A stretch of DNA of 63,909 nt, taken from positions 1 to 63,909 of the forward strand of contig CADEDC010000029.1 of the NCBI GenBank assembly GCA_902825985.1, in the 5' to 3' direction. The first letter of the stretch is position 1; each line of letters starts with the position of its first letter. The notes beneath the pieces are model-generated. The model made no database searches. It was not told the DNA's origin and saw only the letters and a program-made list of their open reading frames with translations. Origin of the DNA: an uncultured Acidobacteriota bacterium. Its GTDB lineage: Bacteria; Acidobacteriota; Vicinamibacteria; Vicinamibacterales; CAVVIG01. The position numbers and the translations under genes are program-made. Below, piece by piece: positions 52,286 through 62,241 of the stretch.

Positions 52286-53424
52286 GCGCTTCGCTCGGCC
52301 AGACGCCGGTCGCCGTCGACCGCCTCGCGGTACACGTCGAGCGTTTCGCGGGCGCAGCGGTCCCAGGACAGCTGCCCGGCACGCCCCAGGCCGGCTGCGG
52401 CGAGGTCGGCGCGCAAGGCATCTGAGGTGACGGCCCGCCGGAGCGTCCGTGCGAGGCTGTCGGCGTCGGCCGGGGCCGCGAACAGCGCCGCGCCACCGGT
52501 GACCTCGCGGAACACCGGGATGTCGCTGGCGACGACGGGACAGCCGCAGGCCATGGCTTCGACGATCGGCAGGCCGAAGCCTTCGTAGACCGATGGCTGA
52601 ACGAGGGCGCCGGCGCCCTGCATGAGGATCACGACCTCATCGCGAGTGACGCGCGGAATCCAGGTGATCCGATCGTCCACGCCGATCCGGGTCGCCAGCG
52701 CCGCCAGCCGCCGGCTCGCTCCCTGGCGCTGCAGCAGCACCAGCCGCCACGGCCGCGGGACGGCGGCGAGCGCGGTCACGGCGTCGACATGGCGCTTGGT
52801 GGCGCTGTTCGCGCCGACGACGAGCAGGTAGGGGGCGTCGCTGCCGGTCAGTCCGGCGGCGCGCCGGCGAGCCGTACCGGCATCGGCGGCCGGACGGAAC
52901 ACCGGATCGGCGGCCTCCAGGATCACCCGCAGGCGACCCCCGGCCGACGGCTCCAGCGCGCGGATCCGGTCGGCGGCATCGCGCGTCGGTGCGATGATCC
53001 GCGCGGCGCCGCGCAGGGCGCGCCAGACGGCACCCGGGTAGTAGGTCCGCTTGGCCAGCCGCTCGAGCCCCTGCAGGTGCAGTTCGGGCCGCTCGATCGC
53101 CATGACGTCGTGGACGGTGACCACCGCGGGGCACGGCAGTCCGCGCGGCAGCATGTTGTGGGGGCTGTGGAACAGGTCGACGGCGTCGAACGGCGCGTAG
53201 CGCTGCGGAAACCACACCGGCAGCGGCGAGTTTGGTCCCGGGCGGACGACGGTGTCACGGACGTTCGCGGCCCCTGACAGCGGTCGCGACGCCAGCGGAT
53301 GCGCCCACAACAGGAAGCCGTCCCGCGGCGCGAGATCCGGCAGGCGGTCCACCAGCGCCTGGACGTACGTGCCAATCCCGCTGGGCTTCTCGCGGATGTA
53401 CCGCGCGTCGATCGCGATCTGCAT
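52282..53424 (-). CDS. Glycosyltransferase family 4
   Basis: 380 residues, GT-B fold. N-terminus MQIAIDARYIREKPSGIGTYVQAL is typical; the C-terminal donor-binding domain contains the EX7E-type motif in YEGFGLPIVEAMACGCPVVA. It transfers a sugar from a nucleotide donor; neither donor nor acceptor can be named. Overlaps the flippase gene by 4 nt. The start is 31 bp from the divergent ABC receptor gene. Confidence 0.93.
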   Translation of the reverse strand: MQIAIDARYIREKPSGIGTYVQALVDRLPDLAPRDGFLLWAHPLASRPLSGAANVRDTVVRPGPNSPLPVWFPQRYAPFDAVDLFHSPHNMLPRGLPCPAVVTVHDVMAIERPELHLQGLERLAKRTYYPGAVWRALRGAARIIAPTRDAADRIRALEPSAGGRLRVILEAADPVFRPAADAGTARRRAAGLTGSDAPYLLVVGANSATKRHVDAVTALAAVPRPWRLVLLQRQGASRRLAALATRIGVDDRITWIPRVTRDEVVILMQGAGALVQPSVYEGFGLPIVEAMACGCPVVASDIPVFREVTGGAALFAAPADADSLARTLRRAVTSDALRADLAAAGLGRAGQLSWDRCARETLDVYREAVDGDRRLAERSA

Positions 53425-53441
53425 CGGACACGGCAGCGTAC

Positions 53442-53447
53442 TACAAT
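53442..53447 (+). promoter_or_regulatory. -10 element for the ABC receptor-permease gene (TACAAT)
   Basis: TACAAT, then 8 nt, then ATG at 53456. A leader of at most a few nt is predicted; no Shine-Dalgarno site. Lies in a 31-bp divergent gap. Confidence 0.5.
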
Positions 53448-53455
53448 GGGCGCCG

Positions 53456-54976
53456 ATGCTCAGGCTGCGGGCGCTGCCGCTGGCGGTGATTCTTGCGGCA
53501 CTGCCCGGCGTGATCGGGCGGTCGCCCGCCGTCGTCCCCTCGCTGGCTGCCCAGCCGGCCGATCAGCCCTTTCGTTGGGCTGGCGATCCGGAAGGGGGAG
53601 CGCCCTACGTCGAGTCCCGTCCCGACCGGCCGGACGTCCTCGTCGGCTTCGACGTCGAGATCGCCGAGCTTCTGGCCCGCGGCCTCGGACGGCCGCCGCG
53701 CTTCGTGCTCGTCGGCTATGCGTCGATCGACCAGTCGGTGGCCCGCGGCGACGCCGACATCGGGTTGAGCGGCATCGAGGACACGGCAGCCCGCCGCGCC
53801 GCGATGGCGGTGACCGTGCCGTACTACCGCTTCCACGAGGTGCTCACCGTGCGCGCCGCGGATCGCGAGACCGTTCGCGCCTTGAAGGACCTCGCCGGCC
53901 GTCGCGTCGGCACCCTGGGCGGGACGATCGCCTACGAGATCCTGCTGCACGCGCAACAGCGATATGGCCTGACCGCCGTCTCCTACGATGACGACGTGCA
54001 TCCATACGACGATCTGGAGCTGGGCCGTCTCGATGCCGTGCTGCTCGACCACGTGCTGGCCGAGCGGCGGGTCACGTCCCGATCCGGGCTGGCGATGGTG
54101 CCCGGGGCCGTGGCGACCAGTCAGTACGTCGGCGTCTTCGCGCCCGGCCGCGCCGCTCTGCGTGACCGGGCGAACGACATACTGCGCGGCGCGATGCGCG
54201 ACGGCACGCTGGAGGCCATCTTTCGCAGGTGGGGCGTCTGGAACGACCAGCAGCCGGCGCTGTTCTCGGATGTCCTGGCCGGTCGCGCCATCGATCCGGT
54301 GACGACAACCGAGATGCCGGCGGCGGCGCCGCGCGCCTGGTGGACGGCAACGCTGGCCTACCTGCCGTCGCTGCTGCGCGCCTCGCTGGTCACGCTGTCG
54401 CTGTCGATCGTCTCGATGCTGCTCGCCGTCGCGCTCGGCGTGCTGATCGCCACCGGCCGGGTCTACGGCAGCCGGCTGCTGCGGACGGTGCTCGTCGGCT
54501 ATGTCGAACTGATGCGCGGCACACCGGTGCTGCTGCAGCTGTTCGTCCTGTACTACGGCCTGGCGACAGCGATTCGCCTGCCGGCGTTCGTCGCCGCCTT
54601 TCTCGGGCTGGCCTTGAACTATGCCGCCTACGAGAGCGAGATCTACCGGAGCGCCCTGCAGGCGGTGGCAAAGGGACAGCTCGAGGCGGCGCGGACCCTC
54701 GGGTTCACGGAGGGACAGGTGTTGCGGCTGATTCGCGGTCCGCAGGCGTTCCGTCTGGCGCTGGCGCCGATGACGAACGACTTCGTCGCCCTGCTGAAGG
54801 ACTCGTCCCTGGTATCGGTGCTGACCGTCGTCGAGCTGACGAAGCAGACGCAGATCTTTGCCACCAACATCGGCAGCTGGGTCGTGCCCGGACTGCTGTG
54901 CGCCGCCCTCTACCTGTGCCTGTCCCTGCCACTGTCGGCCCTGGCACGGCGCCTGGAGGCGAGATGGAAGGCATGA
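53456..54976 (+). CDS. Amino-acid-type ABC transporter: fused substrate-binding protein and permease
   Basis: 506 residues. A signal/anchor helix (about 5-22) leads to a type 3 extracellular solute-binding domain (about 38-270; VGFDVEIAELLARGLG and AGRRVGTLGGTIAYEIL are characteristic). A HisM/GlnP-type permease domain (about 300-500) follows, with the EAA-type loop AVAKGQLEAARTLGFTEGQVLRLI. Fusion of receptor and channel is known in this transporter class but is the minority form. The likely cargo is a polar amino acid. The ATPase gene overlaps the 3' end. Confidence 0.92.
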   Translation: MLRLRALPLAVILAALPGVIGRSPAVVPSLAAQPADQPFRWAGDPEGGAPYVESRPDRPDVLVGFDVEIAELLARGLGRPPRFVLVGYASIDQSVARGDADIGLSGIEDTAARRAAMAVTVPYYRFHEVLTVRAADRETVRALKDLAGRRVGTLGGTIAYEILLHAQQRYGLTAVSYDDDVHPYDDLELGRLDAVLLDHVLAERRVTSRSGLAMVPGAVATSQYVGVFAPGRAALRDRANDILRGAMRDGTLEAIFRRWGVWNDQQPALFSDVLAGRAIDPVTTTEMPAAAPRAWWTATLAYLPSLLRASLVTLSLSIVSMLLAVALGVLIATGRVYGSRLLRTVLVGYVELMRGTPVLLQLFVLYYGLATAIRLPAFVAAFLGLALNYAAYESEIYRSALQAVAKGQLEAARTLGFTEGQVLRLIRGPQAFRLALAPMTNDFVALLKDSSLVSVLTVVELTKQTQIFATNIGSWVVPGLLCAALYLCLSLPLSALARRLEARWKA

Positions 54977-55659
54977 CGGAGGGCGACGTCGCCGTGCGGG
55001 CGGTCGACCTGCGACTGCGACGCGGAACCCGACAGGTGCTTGACGGGGTCAGCTTCGCGGTGGCCCGCGGCGAGGTGGTTGCCCTGACGGGGGCGTCCGG
55101 GTCTGGCAAGACTACGATCCTCCGGGCGATGGCCGGCCTCGAGCCGTTCGATGCAGGGCGGATTGTCGTCGAGGGCGTCGTGGTCCACGCGGCGCGATCG
55201 CCCCGCGACCCGATGCGAGAGCTCAGGCGCAAGGTCGGCATGGTATTCCAGTTCCACTGCCTGTTCGAGCACCTGCCGGCCCTGCAGAACGTCACCCTGG
55301 CTCTCGTCCATGTGCACCACGTCGCCACGGCGGAGGCGGAACGGCGGGCCCGCGAATTGCTGGCGTCCCTCGGGGTGGAGCATCGGGCGGCGGCGCTGCC
55401 GCGGGAGCTGTCCGGCGGCGAGGCGCAGCGGGTGGCCATTGCCCGGGCGCTCGCCACCGATCCCCCGGTGCTGTTGATGGACGAGCCAACCGCCTCGCTC
55501 GACCAGGGCCGGCGTGAGGAACTGGCGTCGCTGGTGGCATCGCTCGCCGGTCGTGACCGCACGCTGCTCATCGCCACCCACGACGAGGAGTTCGTCGCCG
55601 CCGTGGCGACCCGTCGGCTGGTCATGCAGCAGGGACGGATCGCCGGGGCGGCGTCCTGA
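54964..55659 (+). CDS. Amino-acid ABC transporter ATP-binding protein (GlnQ/HisP type)
   Basis: 231 residues. Walker A LTGASGSGKTTILRAM, Q-loop MVFQFHCLFEHL, signature LSGGEAQRVAIARALA, Walker B VLLMDEPTASLD. It drives the fused receptor-permease. Two in-frame ATGs compete: 54964, with GGAGG five nt upstream, is preferred over 54973, which overlaps the permease stop as ATGA. The long frame extending further upstream is antiparallel noise in the permease gene. Confidence 0.92.
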   Translation: MEGMTEGDVAVRAVDLRLRRGTRQVLDGVSFAVARGEVVALTGASGSGKTTILRAMAGLEPFDAGRIVVEGVVVHAARSPRDPMRELRRKVGMVFQFHCLFEHLPALQNVTLALVHVHHVATAEAERRARELLASLGVEHRAAALPRELSGGEAQRVAIARALATDPPVLLMDEPTASLDQGRREELASLVASLAGRDRTLLIATHDEEFVAAVATRRLVMQQGRIAGAAS

Positions 55660-55687
55660 GCCACACGTGAGAATTGGAGACAGGCCG

Positions 55688-56143
55688 ATGATGGACACCA
55701 TCGACGTGCGCAGTCTGTTCGACCTGCCGGATTCCGCGCAGATGGTGCGGGTCATCGTCCGCATCGCGGTGGCATCCGCCCTCGGTGGACTGCTCGGATT
55801 GGAGCGGCAGCGGGCCGGCAAGCCGGCAGGCACCCGCACCCACATGTTGGTGGCCCTGGGTGCCGCGCTGTTCGTGATGTTTCCGCTCGAGGAGGGCATG
55901 GCGGTGGCCGACATCAGCCGGGTCATCCAGGGCGTCGCCACCGGCATCGGCTTTCTCGGCGCCGGGACGATTCTCAAGCGGCAGGAAGAGGAGGACGTCC
56001 AGGGTCTGACCACCGCCGCCAATATCTGGCTCACCGCGGCGGTCGGCCTTGCCGTCGGCGCCGGCCACCTGTGGCTGCCCATCGTGTCGACGATCATGGC
56101 GCTCGTGATCCTGGCGGTGCTCGGACGCTTCAGCCGGCTATGA
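55688..56143 (+). CDS. MgtC/SapB family membrane protein
   Basis: 151 residues with about four helices. Family motifs present: [23 protein letters not shown] and [14 protein letters not shown], then [20 protein letters not shown]. Family members modulate Mg homeostasis or F-type ATPase under stress. TTGGAGACAGG precedes the start; two adjacent ATGs (55688, 55691) are possible. It ends 7 nt before the aldo/keto reductase start. Confidence 0.92.
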   Translation: MMDTIDVRSLFDLPDSAQMVRVIVRIAVASALGGLLGLERQRAGKPAGTRTHMLVALGAALFVMFPLEEGMAVADISRVIQGVATGIGFLGAGTILKRQEEEDVQGLTTAANIWLTAAVGLAVGAGHLWLPIVSTIMALVILAVLGRFSRL

Positions 56144-56144
56144 T
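56139..56144 (+). promoter_or_regulatory. -10 element 6 nt before the aldo/keto reductase ATG
   Basis: TATGAT, then CCACCA, then ATG at 56151. The hexamer overlaps the last codons of the MgtC gene. Predicts a leaderless transcript; no Shine-Dalgarno site. Confidence 0.5.
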
Positions 56145-56150
56145 CCACCA

Positions 56151-57140
<990 letters not shown>

Positions 57141-57159
57141 CGGCACGCCCGCGTCCGAC

Positions 57160-57177
57160 GTCGCCCGGCCGGGCGAC
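57160..57177. terminator. Perfect palindrome between convergent aldo/keto reductase and rapA
   Basis: GTCGCCCGG-CCGGGCGAC, 18 bp of perfect dyad symmetry in a 70-bp convergent gap. In RNA it folds as a 7-bp stem with a GGCC loop from either strand, so it may terminate both transcripts. No T-tract. Confidence 0.4.
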
Positions 57178-57210
57178 CGTGCGCCGCCATCGCCGGGGCG
57201 AGGCGGCCGG

Positions 57211-60078
57211 TCATCGCGCCGGCCCACGGTGAATCAGGCGGACGCCGTCGAGTCGCAGACGCGCGGCGGCGATGTAGGTGTCCAGCGCCCGGCGCTGGTC
57301 GACGAGTGCGTCGACCTCCACCGCGCGGACGGCGCGATTCACCCTCTGGAGTTCGCGCAGGCGGGTGATCTCGGCATCGAGCTGCGCGTGCATCGCGTCC
57401 CGCGCGCGGCCGACGATGGCACCGACCTCGGCGCCGGCCAGCTGTCCGGCGGCGTCGACCATGCGCGGCAGGATCCGGTCACGCATGTCGGCCCGTGACG
57501 CCAGCGCCCGACCTCCCGCCGTCTGCGCCTGACCGACCGCGGCGGCCGGCGCCGTCGGCAGCGCGTCGACCGCTACGGCGTGACCGTGGTGGTTCACGAG
57601 CACGCGAACCGGCGTCGGCGGCAGGAACCGATCGACGTGATACACGGCCGGTGCGATGCACTCGACGACGTAGATCGCCTCGAGGTACAGCGCCTGGGTC
57701 GCCGGGTCCGGCCAGCGCAGGAACGCACAGTTGCCCCGTTCGGAGCCGAGCAGCAGATCGAGTGCGCCGGTCACGATCGGGTGATCCCAGGTCAGGAACT
57801 GCTGATCCTCGCGCGCCAGGGCACGGCGACGGTCGGCGGTGAGGGTCAGTCCGTCGGCGGTGAGCCCCGGGAAGTCGTCGACGAGCACGCCGGCCGAACC
57901 AAGCCGGTAGGTCCGCGGCGACAGCTCTTCCACCTCGATGACCAGCAGGTCGAGCACCGCGAGCAGGAAGTGCTCCAGCGTCCGGTCCTCGTCCTGTCGG
58001 CGGATCTCGTCGATCAGGGTCGCGGCGGCGGCCGGCCGGAACGAATTCCATTCCAGGAGCCGGTCGCGACCCGCTTCGAGCCGCGCCGCCACCTCGCGCC
58101 GTGCCGCCTGCGTGTCGGCGATGAGTGCGGGGAGGGCGGCAGCCGACCCCTGGTGCCGGCCGTGCAGGGGCGCCGCCAGCGCCGCGATGCGTGCCGCGAA
58201 TTGCTCGTGCAGCTCGCGCCCGCCCGGCAGATGCTGTGCGAAGGCGTCGAGCCCGTCCTGGTACCAACGTGCCAGCACCTCGAGATGACTGCCGACCACG
58301 TAAGGCACGTGGACGTGGATCTCCGCCGACTGCCCGATCCGGTCGAGGCGCCCCAGCCGCTGTTCGAGCAGTGCCGGATCGAGGGGCAGATCGAAGAGCA
58401 CCAGGTGATGCGCGAACTGGAAGTTACGCCCTTCGCTGCCAATCTCCGAGCAGATGAGCAGCGATGCGCCAGCCGGATCGGCAAACCACGCCGCATTGCG
58501 GTCACGCTGGACGAGCGTGAGCCCCTCGTGGAAGGTCGCCATCTTGAGCGCCGCCCAGCGCTCCTGCAGCGCCGCCTCGATTGCCAGCGCCTTGTGCGGC
58601 GAGTGGCACAGCAGCAGCACCTTCTGGCGTGTCGGCTGCGACCGCAGCAGCAACACGAGCCAGTCGATCCGCGGATCGCGACGGAAACGTGGCTGCCGAG
58701 GCTCGGGCGGTCCACCCCGATCGGCGATCCATTCGCGATGCAACGCGTCGCGGTCGCGACCGTCCGCCGGCAGTTCGAGGGGGTAGAGATGCGGAATCCG
58801 TTTCGGGAACCCGGCGACGGTCGCTCGCGTGTTGCGGAACATCACGCGTCCGGTGCCGTGGCGGTCGAGCAGGGCATCGACCCAGGCGACCGCCGGCGCT
58901 GAATCGCCGTTGGCGATGCGGGCCAGGGTGGCGTCGACCGTCTCCGCCGGTTCGCCGAGCAGCCGCGACAGGGCCAACCGCGCGTCGGCGGCGAGCGGAG
59001 CGGCGCACCGCAATGACTCGGCGACGCGCGCCACCTCCCGATAGCCGGCCGACTCTCGGGTGAAGGTGTCGAGATCGTGGAACCGGTCCGGATCCAGCAG
59101 CCGCAGCCGGGCGAAGTGGCTGGCGACGCCGAGCTGCTCGGGTGTGGCGGTGAGCAGCAGCAGACTGGGCGTCTGGCGCCCCAGCGCGTCGACCGCCTCG
59201 TACTCCGGACTGGCCGCCTCCGGCGTCCATGCGAGATGGTGGGCTTCGTCGACGACCAGCGCGTCCCAGCCGGCGGCACGCGCCTGCGCGAGGCGATCCG
59301 GCCGCCCGGTCAGCAGCTCGAGATTGGTGACGACCAGCTGACTGTCGAGAAACGGATTGGCCTCCGCACGCGTCGCCTGGATGGCCACGCAGCGCTCCTC
59401 GTCGAAGATGCTGAACCACAGGTTGAAACGCCGGAGCAGTTCGACGAACCACTGGTGTACCAGCGACGCCGGCACCAGCACCAGCACCCGATCGACCCGC
59501 CCGGTCAGGATGAGTCGATGCAGGATGAGGCCGGCCTCGATCGTCTTGCCGAGGCCGACCTCGTCGGCCAGCAGCACGCGCGGCAGCAGCCGGCCGGACA
59601 CGTCCGATGCGATGCTCAATTGGTGCGGCAGCAGATCGATGCGTCCGCCGAGGAAGCCGCGCACCCTGGATTGCCGCACCCGGTGCTGATGAACCACCGC
59701 CTGGTGACGCAGGTCGAACAGGTCCGGTCGGTCGAAGTGGCCGGCGAAGAGGCGGGTCAGTGGACTGCTGAAGCTGAGCGTGTGGCCCAGCCTGGTCTCC
59801 GGAATGGTCGCCGCGCCGCAGACGTAGTGCAGCAACCCGTCGTCGCTGCGGATGGCGTCGACGGTCAGCTCGCGGTGGTCGGTCGTCGTGATCGTGTCGC
59901 CGACGCGGAAGGCGGCGCGGCGCAGCGGTGGCTCGTCGCGCACGTACTGCCGCGTGTCGCCGGTCGCCGGGAACACGATCGTCACCGTCCGCGGCCCGAG
60001 GGTTCGCACCTCGCCGAGCCCGAGTTCGGGCTCGCTCACGCTGACCCAACGCTGGCCGGGTCGGAACTCGTCGGTCAT
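57211..60078 (-). CDS. rapA: RNA polymerase-associated ATPase RapA-like (SNF2 family)
   Basis: 955 residues, near the E. coli RapA length. N-terminal Tudor-like/SH3 segments (about 5-110), SNF2 core with ADEVGLGKTIEAG (Walker A, about 170), LVVDEAHHLAW, LLLTATP, and helicase C-terminal motifs (ICSEIGSEGRNFQFAHHLVLFDLP; EQRLGRLDRIGQ). The C-terminal third is RapA-specific with coiled-coil segments. It recycles RNA polymerase after transcription in proteobacteria. Divergent from sua5 by 87 bp. Confidence 0.92.
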   Translation of the reverse strand: MTDEFRPGQRWVSVSEPELGLGEVRTLGPRTVTIVFPATGDTRQYVRDEPPLRRAAFRVGDTITTTDHRELTVDAIRSDDGLLHYVCGAATIPETRLGHTLSFSSPLTRLFAGHFDRPDLFDLRHQAVVHQHRVRQSRVRGFLGGRIDLLPHQLSIASDVSGRLLPRVLLADEVGLGKTIEAGLILHRLILTGRVDRVLVLVPASLVHQWFVELLRRFNLWFSIFDEERCVAIQATRAEANPFLDSQLVVTNLELLTGRPDRLAQARAAGWDALVVDEAHHLAWTPEAASPEYEAVDALGRQTPSLLLLTATPEQLGVASHFARLRLLDPDRFHDLDTFTRESAGYREVARVAESLRCAAPLAADARLALSRLLGEPAETVDATLARIANGDSAPAVAWVDALLDRHGTGRVMFRNTRATVAGFPKRIPHLYPLELPADGRDRDALHREWIADRGGPPEPRQPRFRRDPRIDWLVLLLRSQPTRQKVLLLCHSPHKALAIEAALQERWAALKMATFHEGLTLVQRDRNAAWFADPAGASLLICSEIGSEGRNFQFAHHLVLFDLPLDPALLEQRLGRLDRIGQSAEIHVHVPYVVGSHLEVLARWYQDGLDAFAQHLPGGRELHEQFAARIAALAAPLHGRHQGSAAALPALIADTQAARREVAARLEAGRDRLLEWNSFRPAAAATLIDEIRRQDEDRTLEHFLLAVLDLLVIEVEELSPRTYRLGSAGVLVDDFPGLTADGLTLTADRRRALAREDQQFLTWDHPIVTGALDLLLGSERGNCAFLRWPDPATQALYLEAIYVVECIAPAVYHVDRFLPPTPVRVLVNHHGHAVAVDALPTAPAAAVGQAQTAGGRALASRADMRDRILPRMVDAAGQLAGAEVGAIVGRARDAMHAQLDAEITRLRELQRVNRAVRAVEVDALVDQRRALDTYIAAARLRLDGVRLIHRGPAR

Positions 60079-60153
60079 GGGGAGCAGGCGGGCGCCCTGC
60101 GCACCGCCCCCAGCATGTTAGTGCAGCCGCAGCGGCGTCCCGCCGGTCCGATC

Positions 60154-60159
60154 CACAAT
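60154..60159 (+). promoter_or_regulatory. -10-like hexamer 6 nt before sua5
   Basis: CACAAT, then AGCGGG, then GTG at 60166. Same 6-nt geometry as ndk and others. No ribosome binding site at proper spacing. Confidence 0.4.
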
Positions 60160-60165
60160 AGCGGG

Positions 60166-61281
60166 GTGAGTTCGCGTCCGACCCGTGTGCTGGCGCTCGA
60201 CCGGGAGCGGCCGGATCCGGCCGTCATCGCCGAGGCAGCGGCGTGCTTGCGGGCCGGCGGGCTGGTCGTCCTGCCGACCGAAACGGTGTACGGCCTCGGC
60301 GCGAACGCCCTCGATCCACTGGCCATCGCCGCCGTTTTCGACGCCAAGGGCCGCCCGGCCACCGATCCCCTGATCGTCCACGTCAGCCGGCTCGATGACC
60401 TCGCGGCGATCGTGACCGACGTCACGCCGCTCGTACGGCGGCTGGCCGCGGCGTTCTGGCCGGGGCCGCTGACATTGATTCTGCCCAAGCGCGGCGTGGT
60501 GCCCGAGGCGGTGACCGCCGGTCTGCCGACCGTGGCGGTCCGCGTGCCCGCGCACCCGGTGGCGCTGGCGGTCATCGCCGCCGCCGGTGTGCCGGTTGCG
60601 GCGCCGAGCGCCAATCTGTTCTCGCGGCCGAGCCCGACGCTGGCGTCGCACGTGCTGGCCGATCTCGCCGGCCGGGTCGATCTGGTGCTGGACGCCGGAC
60701 CGACGGAGGTCGGCATCGAGTCGACCGTCCTGGACCTGACCGTGAACCCGCCGCTCGTCCGACGCCCGGGCGGCGTGACGCTCGAAGCGCTCCGTCAGGT
60801 CGTCGCCGATGTGCAGCTCCTGACGCGCCACGAGGACAGTGGCATCGCCCAGGCGTCACCTGGTCAGTTGTTGCGCCACTATGCGCCGCGTGCCCGTCTC
60901 ACGCTCATTGATGGCAATGAGGAGGGGGTACGTCGGTATGTTGCGACCGAGGCGGTGGCCCGCGCGCATGCCGGCCTGCGGGTCGGGGTGCTGGCCCCCG
61001 CCGAGGACATCCTGGCGCTGCGGACGGCGCTTGCCGCCGCGGGACGCATCGTGTTGCAGCCGTACGGCAGCCGGCGTGACCCGGCGCAGTGCGCCCGCGA
61101 GCTGTTCGAGGCGGTGCGGGTGTTGGATGGCGCTGAGGTCGCGGAGATGCTGGCGATTGCGCCCGCCCCGACCGGCCTGGGCCTGGCCGTCCACGATCGG
61201 CTGACGCGCGCCGCTGAAGGGCGGGTGGTACGAATCGAGGGAACCGGCCCGGAGGGGCCGGCTCCCGGTCATTCGCGCTGA
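60166..61281 (+). CDS. L-threonylcarbamoyladenylate synthase, Sua5 type
   Basis: 371 residues. YrdC-like catalytic domain (about 15-210): GGLVVLPTETVYGLGANAL, FDAKGRPATDPLIVHV, PGPLTLILPK, VAAPSANLFSRPSPT and GIESTVLDL. The C-terminal Sua5 domain follows a linker with PGQLLRHYAPRARL, which marks the long Sua5 form. It makes the threonylcarbamoyl-AMP used for t6A37 in tRNAs. The GTG start at 60166 gives the right N-terminus; the frame further upstream runs antisense through rapA and is rejected. Confidence 0.93.
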   Translation: MSSRPTRVLALDRERPDPAVIAEAAACLRAGGLVVLPTETVYGLGANALDPLAIAAVFDAKGRPATDPLIVHVSRLDDLAAIVTDVTPLVRRLAAAFWPGPLTLILPKRGVVPEAVTAGLPTVAVRVPAHPVALAVIAAAGVPVAAPSANLFSRPSPTLASHVLADLAGRVDLVLDAGPTEVGIESTVLDLTVNPPLVRRPGGVTLEALRQVVADVQLLTRHEDSGIAQASPGQLLRHYAPRARLTLIDGNEEGVRRYVATEAVARAHAGLRVGVLAPAEDILALRTALAAAGRIVLQPYGSRRDPAQCARELFEAVRVLDGAEVAEMLAIAPAPTGLGLAVHDRLTRAAEGRVVRIEGTGPEGPAPGHSR

Positions 61282-61321
61282 CGTCGTCGGCGTGCGGCAG
61301 TCGACGCCCGATGACCGCTGG

Positions 61322-61903
61322 CTACGAGCAGTTCGCGGCGATCATCTTGATCGAGCTGATGTGGAAGTCCTGTGCGTCGATCTCACGATCGGCAGCGGCG
61401 CCGGATGGGGCTGCCGGTGCCGACTGGTCGTTCCGCTTCAGCTGATCGCTGCTCTTGGTGTCGTCGACGCGGCCGGTGACCTCCACCTTGTGGCCGACGT
61501 GCTTGTCGAGATCGTCGTTGCCGACCTTACCGTCGACCTCTTCGAGGTTGTAGACCATGCCGGCGCCGGCCTGGCTGCTGCCGGCGCTGGCCGTGGCTCC
61601 GGTGCTCGGTGTGGTGCTGCCGCTGGTGCCGACGGCGCCGCTGGTGCCCGAGGCGTTGTTCGCCATGGCCCTGGTCAGCCAATAGCCGCCGCTCTTGTTC
61701 TTCTCGAGACATCCCTGAACCGTGGTTTCACTCGTATCACGGTTCATCTGGCTGTCTGCGCGGTCGGTCGTCGTCGGCCGGCCGGCCGATCCCGCCTGTC
61801 CGGGTGTGGTCTGTCCAGCCGCGCCCGTCGGGGCCTGAGCCATACCCGCGGTCGACAGCGCGCCGGCGATCATCGTCGTGAAGAGCATCGTATGGAGCTT
61901 CAT
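61322..61903 (-). CDS. Secreted low-complexity protein with GCL motif
   Basis: About 193 residues. Cleavable signal peptide (MKLHTMLFTTMIAGALSTAG, then AQA). A Thr/Gly/Ser/Ala-rich body contains VQGCLEKNKSGGYWLTRA and later HVGHKVEVTGRVDDTK, and a second Cys lies near the C-terminus. This 'GCL...YxL...HVGHxVEVTG' pattern recurs in unannotated secreted proteins of Acidobacteriota as I remember them; no function is known. The second ATG (61903) is preferred because GGAGG ends 9 nt before it, whereas the ATG at 61912 abuts the GGAGG. Confidence 0.72.
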   Translation of the reverse strand: MKLHTMLFTTMIAGALSTAGMAQAPTGAAGQTTPGQAGSAGRPTTTDRADSQMNRDTSETTVQGCLEKNKSGGYWLTRAMANNASGTSGAVGTSGSTTPSTGATASAGSSQAGAGMVYNLEEVDGKVGNDDLDKHVGHKVEVTGRVDDTKSSDQLKRNDQSAPAAPSGAAADREIDAQDFHISSIKMIAANCS

Positions 61904-62241
61904 TGTGTTCATCCTCCCTGGTTACCGGGGTTTCGCTGATGCTGCGTTCCGTTGCCGGAGCAGCGGAGCGTAACGTCGGGCTGGGGAGCCGTCATGCCCT
62001 GGGAGTGTGCAGAATCCGTGCCCCGATTGCGCACGGGCTGGCGCGCCGTGTCGAGACGCGTCACGCGTGGTGGTCAGCCATATCCCTTTGGAGATCGCAA
62101 CGATGACGCGCGTCTGCCGTCGCGATCGTCAGCGGTCGATGGCGGTGACGCGTTCGTCGTGCTGCACGGCGCAGGCGTCGGCGGCGGGCGAAGGGGCGGT
62201 TGCGGTGAGCCTCGTGCCCCGCATGCTGTCAGAATGATCCG
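61904..62241. other. 338-bp region between the secreted protein and the histidine phosphatase
   Basis: Contains the minus-strand ribosome binding site for the secreted protein at its left end. A 44-codon frame at 62103-62237 has GGAG about 9 nt before its ATG, but its Arg/Ser/Ala-rich product is unlike any family. No hairpin or RNA gene recognised. Confidence 0.4.
62230..62235 (+). promoter_or_regulatory. -10-like hexamer 6 nt before the histidine phosphatase GTG
   Basis: CAGAAT, then GATCCG, then GTG at 62242. Weak on its own, included because it repeats the 6-nt spacing seen upstream of five other genes here and because no Shine-Dalgarno site is present. Confidence 0.3.

Noticed and set aside
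59077..60165. Long open frame on the plus strand, antisense to rapA and continuous with sua5
   Set aside because: It is the in-frame upstream extension of sua5 through GC-rich antisense DNA; composition is His/Arg/Gln-rich with no family pattern.
62103..62237. 44-codon ORF with a GGAG upstream
   Set aside because: Composition (Arg, Ser, Ala, Cys) is that of random GC-rich sequence and nothing supports it beyond the ribosome-binding-like site.
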